A DNA stretch of 64,000 bases from Tragulus kanchil (Eukaryota; Chordata; Mammalia; Artiodactyla; Tragulidae), in assembly GCA_022376925.1 (NCBI GenBank), contig JAIOJX010000002.1, positions 42,059,501-42,123,500 of the forward strand. The letters run 5' to 3'. The notes below the pieces were generated by a model. It had not been told where the DNA came from, did no database searches, and saw only the letters and a program-made list of their open reading frames with translations. A program made the translations under genes and the position numbers. Positions within the stretch are counted from its first letter, which is position 1. Every line of letters starts with the position of its first letter. Positions 58,784 through 64,000 of the stretch are shown piece by piece.

Positions 58784-59680
58784 ATGGCACAGGTGACTGC
58801 TGGTGTCATGGTCCTGAAGGCTGTGTTCCTCTTCCAGGCGGGAGCTGGCATTCTGGGAAACACCCTCCTCCTCTCCGCCCACAGCTCCTGCTTTCTCACT
58901 GGGCGCAGGCTGAAGCCCACAGACTTGGTTTTGTCCAACTTGGCTGTGGCCAATGCCTTGGTTCTCGTCTCCAAGGGGACACCTCACGTGGTGGCCGTGC
59001 TGGGACTCCCGGGTGCCCTGGGAACCGCTGGGTGCAAAGTCACTTACTACCTGCACAGGGTGTCCCGGGATCTTTCTCTCTGCATCACCTGTCTGCTGAG
59101 CTGCCTGCAGGCTGTCACCATCAGCCCCAGGAGGGCTGCATGGTCTGCCCTCAAGGTCCCACTGTCAAGGAATGTGGGCTCCTCCTGCCTGTTCTGCTGG
59201 ACCCTGAATCTGGCCATCAGCGCCTTCCTTCCCCTGCAGGTAAGTGTCTCCTGGGACAACAGCAGTGTTTCCCCAACAGGGACTCTCCTCTTTTGCCAGT
59301 ACGAGTTCTCCCAGTCTGGAGTATCTGTAATCCCAGTCTCTTTCGTGGGCGCCGTGTTGATAGTCCTGATGGTCTTGGCCAGTGTCCACCTGATGCACTT
59401 CCTGCACAGTCACCGCCGGAGAGTGCAGTACGTCCACCACGCCAGCCTCACCTGTCGGGTGTCTCCGGAGAGAAGGGCCACTCACACCATCCTGCTCATG
59501 GTGGCCAACTTCATTCCCTTTTACTTTCTCAATTCCACGTATATATTTTATGACACAAAGTCTTTCAGTTCCTACTTGTGGCTGCAGCACACCCTGAAGC
59601 TTCTTGCTCTATGCTTTCCCTCCCTCAGCCCCTTAGTGTTGTTGCTTCAGAATCCCAGAGCCCTGGGTCCTTGCGTTTAG
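58784..59680 (+). CDS. Vomeronasal type-1 receptor (V1R), apparently intact
   Basis: Single-exon seven-helix receptor of 298 aa, the normal V1R length. V1Rs sit in the membrane of vomeronasal sensory neurons and detect pheromone-type ligands through Gi2. Helices lie at about 8-33, 44-64, 84-112, 131-152, 179-205, 232-252 and 266-289. Family marks are LLSCLQAVTISP at the end of helix 3 (104-115), the Cys84/Cys171 pair, the N-glycosylation site NSS (159-161) in extracellular loop 2, SPERRATHTILLMV leading into helix 6, and SPLVLL in helix 7. The frame is open upstream to ATGs at 58598 and 58724; I chose 58784 because it leaves the usual short N-terminus. No stop or frameshift. The exact subfamily is not assigned. 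Confidence 0.93.
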   Translation: MAQVTAGVMVLKAVFLFQAGAGILGNTLLLSAHSSCFLTGRRLKPTDLVLSNLAVANALVLVSKGTPHVVAVLGLPGALGTAGCKVTYYLHRVSRDLSLCITCLLSCLQAVTISPRRAAWSALKVPLSRNVGSSCLFCWTLNLAISAFLPLQVSVSWDNSSVSPTGTLLFCQYEFSQSGVSVIPVSFVGAVLIVLMVLASVHLMHFLHSHRRRVQYVHHASLTCRVSPERRATHTILLMVANFIPFYFLNSTYIFYDTKSFSSYLWLQHTLKLLALCFPSLSPLVLLLQNPRALGPCV

Positions 59681-62470
59681 ACCCCGGAGGATCAGCCAGA
59701 TCACTGACTGGCACAGTCTCTCCTTTCTCTTGCCTGCTTGCACAGCTTCCTTCCTTCCTTCCACAGACTTTTCATGGAAGCCGTGCAAGGTTCTTGTTAT
59801 GAACACAGTAGATCCAGAACACTCTTACCTATCTTTGCAGGACCTCACAGCCTCTCAAAGAGACAAGGTGTAAAACTAGTAAATCCAGTACAACCGAATA
59901 TGCTTTTAACATACAATGTTTAGAGGAAAAATAATTTATCATCCACATCTCAATACTGATGTTTTCTCTTTCTCTTCCATTTGTAATGGAAAGGAAGGTA
60001 GATGTAATCTAGAAGAACTCTATCTGGTATTTTAATAAATTTCTTTTGTTGTTATAGGAAATTAAGTAAAACAAAGAAAGTAAGAGCATAGCATTTATCA
60101 GGTATAATTTTTATCTGGATCACACCACTTCTCCAGGGCTGTGTGATTTTATACTATTTAACCATTTTGAGTTTCAGTATATTTTATGTCATAGAATTAT
60201 AATGAAGATAAATGTGGCATGGGGACAACTAGGCATCAGTGTCTAATGCTGCATGTCTTACTAGTTACTATAATTAGCAAAATATAATGTTACTGCCAGC
60301 AATAATTCATAGAGACATGACAGTTATGGAAAATTCAAGACTATTTTAACTGCATTTTACTTAAGGTAATATTGAGTTCATTAGTTTTAACCAACTCCAT
60401 GAGTTAAGCTTCATTATCACATATTCTAAGTCAGAGATACCATATACATTGTTGTTATTAGTATAACTCTCTAGCACATATGATATAATCATTGTCCTGG
60501 ATTTCCATATGGATCATATGACTCCAGTATCATTCCCTGAAGCTCAAGGTTACACAGCAAAGAAGGACACAATTTTCAAACGGGGTATTGGCCAACACTT
60601 GGATTCTTTATATATAGTTTAATGTTTCACAAACATATTTAATAAAGAGTAGTAAGCTGTGAGTTTTAAGAAAAAAAGAGAAAGAGATTTCCACTGTCTC
60701 ACTTAAAAACAAAGTAATGCATGAGAGTAACCATCAGTTAGATCTTGTGACCTGCCTTCATTGATGAGCTCACTTTTTGTTGCTATAGAAGACTTGTATA
60801 TCCTCCAAATGTCATGTAATCGAAACAGTGTGTGCTCAAGTTGTTTTTTTGGAAGGAACTCGGAGTCAGGTGGAGACAGACAGATCCCATTTGAATGCTT
60901 GATTTATATCAAAGGTGGAAGTGTATGAACACAGTAGATCCAGCTCTTACCTGTCTTTTCAGGACCTCACAGCCTCTCAAAGAGACAAGGTGTAAAACTA
61001 GTAAATCCAGTACAACCGAATATGCTTTTAACATACAATGTTTAGAGGAAAAATAATTTATCATCCACATCTCAATACTGATGTTTTCTCTTTCTCTTCC
61101 ATTTGTAATGGAAAGGAAGGTAGATGTAATCTAGAAGAACTCTATCTGGTATTTTAATAAATTTCTTTTGTTGTTATAGGAAATTAAGTAAAACAAAGAA
61201 AGTAAGAGCATAGCATTTATCAGGTATAATTTTTATCTGGATCACACCACTTCTCCAGGGCTGTGTGATTTTATACTATTTAACCATTTTGAGTTTCAGT
61301 ATATTTTATGTCATAGAATTATAATGAAGATAAATGTGGCATGGGGACAACTAGGCATCAGTGTCTAATGCTGCATGTCTTACTAGTTACTATAATTAGC
61401 AAAATATAATGTTACTGCCAGCAATAATTCATAGAGACATGACAGTTATGGAAAATTCAAGACTATTTTAACTGCATTTTACTTAAGGTAATATTGAGTT
61501 CATTAGTTTTAACCAACTCCATGAGTTAAGCTTCATTATCACATATTCTAAGTCAGAGATACCATATACATTGTTGTTATTAGTATAACTCTCTAGCACA
61601 TATGATATAATCATTGTCCTGGATTTCCATATGGATCATATGACTCCAGTATCATTCCCTGAAGCTCAAGGTTACACAGCAAAGAAGGACACAATTTTCA
61701 AACGGGGTATTGGCCAACACTTGGATTCTTTATATATAGTTTTATGTTTCACAAACATATTTAATAAAAGTAGTAAGCTGTGAGTTTTAAGAAAAAAAGA
61801 GAAAGAGATTTCCACTGTCTCACTTAAAAACAAAGTAATGCATGAGAGTAACCATCAGTTAGATCTTGTGACCTGCCTTCATTGATGAGCTCACTTTTTG
61901 TTGCTATAGAAGACTTGTATATCCTCCAAATGTCATGTAATCGAAACAGTGTGTGCTCAAGTTGTTTTTTTGGAAGGAACTCGGAGTCAGGTGGAGACAG
62001 ACAGATCCCATTTGAATGCTTGATTTATATCAAAGGTGGAAGTGCAGACCAGTGGAGATGTCTTCACCTGTAGATGGTGCTAAGACAGTTGGATATCCAT
62101 TCAAAGAAAAACGAAATTTGACCTCCACCCCGCACCATAACCAAACATTAACTCGAGGTGATTTGAGGTCTAACTGTGAAAGACAAGACAATAAAGTTTC
62201 TAGAACTGCAGATGAAGAGAAAATGGAAATAGTCTATGACCTATGCTAATACAGGCAACTGAAAGACTGAATTTTTAAAATTTCATTTTAATTAACTCAT
62301 TTAAATAACCATAAGTGGCTGCCATATTGGACAGTTCAAAACTAGAAGATAATAATAAAAAAACACTAGAAGATAATATTGAAGACCCAAGGATAAGAAA
62401 CACTTCAACAGGATAGAGAAACCACTAACCAAAAGAAAAATAATAAATGCAACTGCATTAAAATTAAGAA
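59681..62470. other. AT-rich sequence downstream of the V1R gene
   Basis: About 1.65 kb of unique sequence, mostly doubled by D20. A weak MIR-like stretch may lie near 60110-60280. No gene seen. Confidence 0.5.
59799..62045. repeat. Tandem duplication D20 (unit about 1.12 kb)
   Basis: 59799-60923 recurs at 60924-62045, joined directly. Differences: CCAGAACACTCTTACCTATC versus CCAGCTCTTACCTGTC, and a few one-base changes. It starts about 120 bp past the V1R stop. Confidence 0.9.
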
Positions 62471-62476
62471 TTTCTG

Positions 62477-62761
62477 GGACTTCCCTGGTGGTCCAGTGGA
62501 TAAAGAGTCTGCCTTGCAGTGCAAGGGGCACCGGTTCAATCCCTGGCCTGGGAAGATCCCACATGCCACGGAACGGCTGGACCAGTGTGTCCAATTATGG
62601 GCCAGTGCTCTGGAGCACATGTGCCCAGAACCCGTGCTCTGTGACAAGAGAGGCCACTGCGATGTGAGACCCACACAGGCCAAAGAATAAAGATGGAAGA
62701 AAATAAATCGATTTAAAAACTCAATAAAAGAGGCCAAAAAATAAATTAAAAAAAAATTTTT
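62477..62761 (+). mobile_element. Long CHR-type SINE with target-site duplication
   Basis: GGACTTCCCTGGTGGTCCAG head, GGTTCAATCCC B box and long body. Flanked by the 15-bp repeat AATTAAGAATTTCTG at 62462-62476 and 62762-62776. Confidence 0.9.
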
Positions 62762-62774
62762 AATTAAGAATTTC

Positions 62775-63455
62775 TGTGCATTTAAAGATATCATGATACA
62801 CTTTAATAGGAAGAAAGAAAGACACAAAGACAAGCGCCAAGTAGGAAAGGCTATTTGCAGCACGTATAGCAAAGGACTCATATCCAGAGTATATGAACAA
62901 CTCTCACAGATCAAAAAGGTTTAAAAAAAAAAAAAAAAAAGTAGGTAGAAGATTTGAACAGGCAATGAACCAAAAAGAATATCCAGATGACCAATTAACA
63001 TGTTTAAAAGTGTCCAATCTCAGCAATAATCAGGGCTAGACAAGCTAAAATCATGAAGAGTTATTACAGCACATCCAGCAGAATGGCTAAAATCTAAAAG
63101 ATTGACAAGCCTAGTGGTAAGACTGTGGAACAAGGGACTCTCTCAAGTGCAGTTGGGTGAGAGTTTGAACTGATATGACCACTTTGCAGAGCTGTTTGGC
63201 AGCATCTGCTAAATGAACCTACACTATAACCCACCAATCTCACGTTAGGAATATGGGCAGCAGAAATATGTGAACTTTTACATCAAAAAACATGTACAAG
63301 AGTGCTCATAGCAGCATTATCTGTAGTAGCCAGAAGCTGAGTAAAACCTGTTAGCCATAGCAAGAGAATAAGTAAACAACCAGGTCATCATGTTGTACAA
63401 CTTAAATATATACAATTTTATGTGTCAATGATAACTCTATAAAGCTGGGGGGAAA
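62775..63455 (+). mobile_element. Old L1 3' part, sense
   Basis: AATGGCTAAAATCTAAAAGA, ATAGCAGCATTATCTGTAGT and the end TAACTCTATAAAGCTGGGGG mark a decayed L1 ORF2 end and 3' UTR. Confidence 0.7.
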
Positions 63456-63459
63456 AAAC

Positions 63460-64000
63460 CATATAAAAGTGTACCCATACTTATTTTTGACAAAGGAGCC
63501 GAAAAGATACAATGGGACAGAAACAGCCTCCTCAGCAAGTAGTGCTGGGAAAACTGGACAGCTACATGCAAAAAAATGAAATTGGAACATTCCCTAACAC
63601 CATACACAAAGATAAACCCAAAATGGAATAAATACCTAAATGTAAGACCAGAAACCATCAAACTCTTAGAGGAGAATATAGGCAAAACACTCACTGACAT
63701 AAATCAAAGCAAGATCTTCTATGACCCCCCCTCTAAAATATTAGAAATAAAAACAAAAATAAACGTGGGACCTAATGAAACTTAAAAGCTTTTGCACAGC
63801 AAAGAAACTACAAACGAGGTAAACAGACAACCTACAGAATGGGAGGAAATCATAACGAATGAAACAACTGACAATTCATTTCCAAAATATACAAGCAACT
63901 CAACACTGAAAAAACAAATAACCCAATCAAAAAAATGGGTAAAAGACCTAGAGACATCTCTCGAAAGAAGACATACAGATGGCCAAAAAATACATGAAAA
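63460..64000 (+). mobile_element. L1 ORF2 fragment, sense, running off the window
   Basis: The frame at 63576-63785 encodes [20 protein letters not shown], the ORF2 C-terminal region. AACTTAAAAGCTTTTGCACA near 63778 agrees. It continues past 64000. Confidence 0.8.

Noticed and set aside
231..62045. A biological tandem-duplication mechanism or mobile system producing 1.1-kb repeats
   Set aside because: Unit content is unrelated from pair to pair, there is no shared terminal motif, junction microhomology is 0-8 bp, and indel-type differences point to sequencing or assembly.

Overview
This is ruminant nuclear DNA. Protein and synteny evidence comes from the last exons of SPIDR on the plus strand, followed tail-to-tail by the single-exon CEBPD gene on the minus strand. 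That order and orientation match the human 8q11 block SPIDR-CEBPD-PRKDC. The repeats also say ruminant: BovB (RTE), Bov-tA SINEs, ruminant L1 with its typical 3' end, and tRNA-Glu-derived CHR-type SINEs. The species is not certain. An unusually long CHR-like SINE variant is common here, and that leaves lineages other than cattle open. PRKDC is not reached.

Layout. 0-2.7 kb holds SINE and BovB debris. 2.7-7.3 kb holds a decayed, internally deleted gammaretrovirus-like ERV on the minus strand, a 39-bp minisatellite and an old L1 tail. 8.1-15.5 kb holds the last four coding exons of SPIDR. 16.2-17.8 kb holds CEBPD in a CpG island. 19.6-21.8 kb has no recognised gene. 21.8-31.8 kb is one long minus-strand L1 with a U6 snRNA pseudogene inside it. 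31.9-36.4 kb holds two more L1s, one inverted by twin priming. 37.6-46.5 kb is a mosaic of old plus- and minus-strand L1 pieces carrying SINE, BovB and L1 insertions. 46.7-47.0 kb holds a zinc-finger gene relic. 47-57.5 kb has MIR, nested LTR and BovB sequence and unassigned GC-rich DNA. 58.8-59.7 kb holds an apparently intact vomeronasal type-1 receptor gene. 62.4-64 kb is SINE and L1 sequence.

The dominant structure is not genic. I count twenty head-to-tail duplications, every one with a unit of about 1.03-1.17 kb, whatever the underlying sequence. They add roughly 22 kb to the window. Copies are nearly identical and differ mostly by single-base indels, often in homopolymers. Many units overlap their neighbour by 70-370 bp, and several junctions carry short extra sequence. 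I read these as unmerged overlaps or untrimmed gap-fill patches in the assembly, not biology. They matter because they duplicate the terminal exon of SPIDR and the upstream region of CEBPD. Three genes are supported: SPIDR (partial), CEBPD and one V1R. No CRISPR array, operon or novel multi-gene system is visible.
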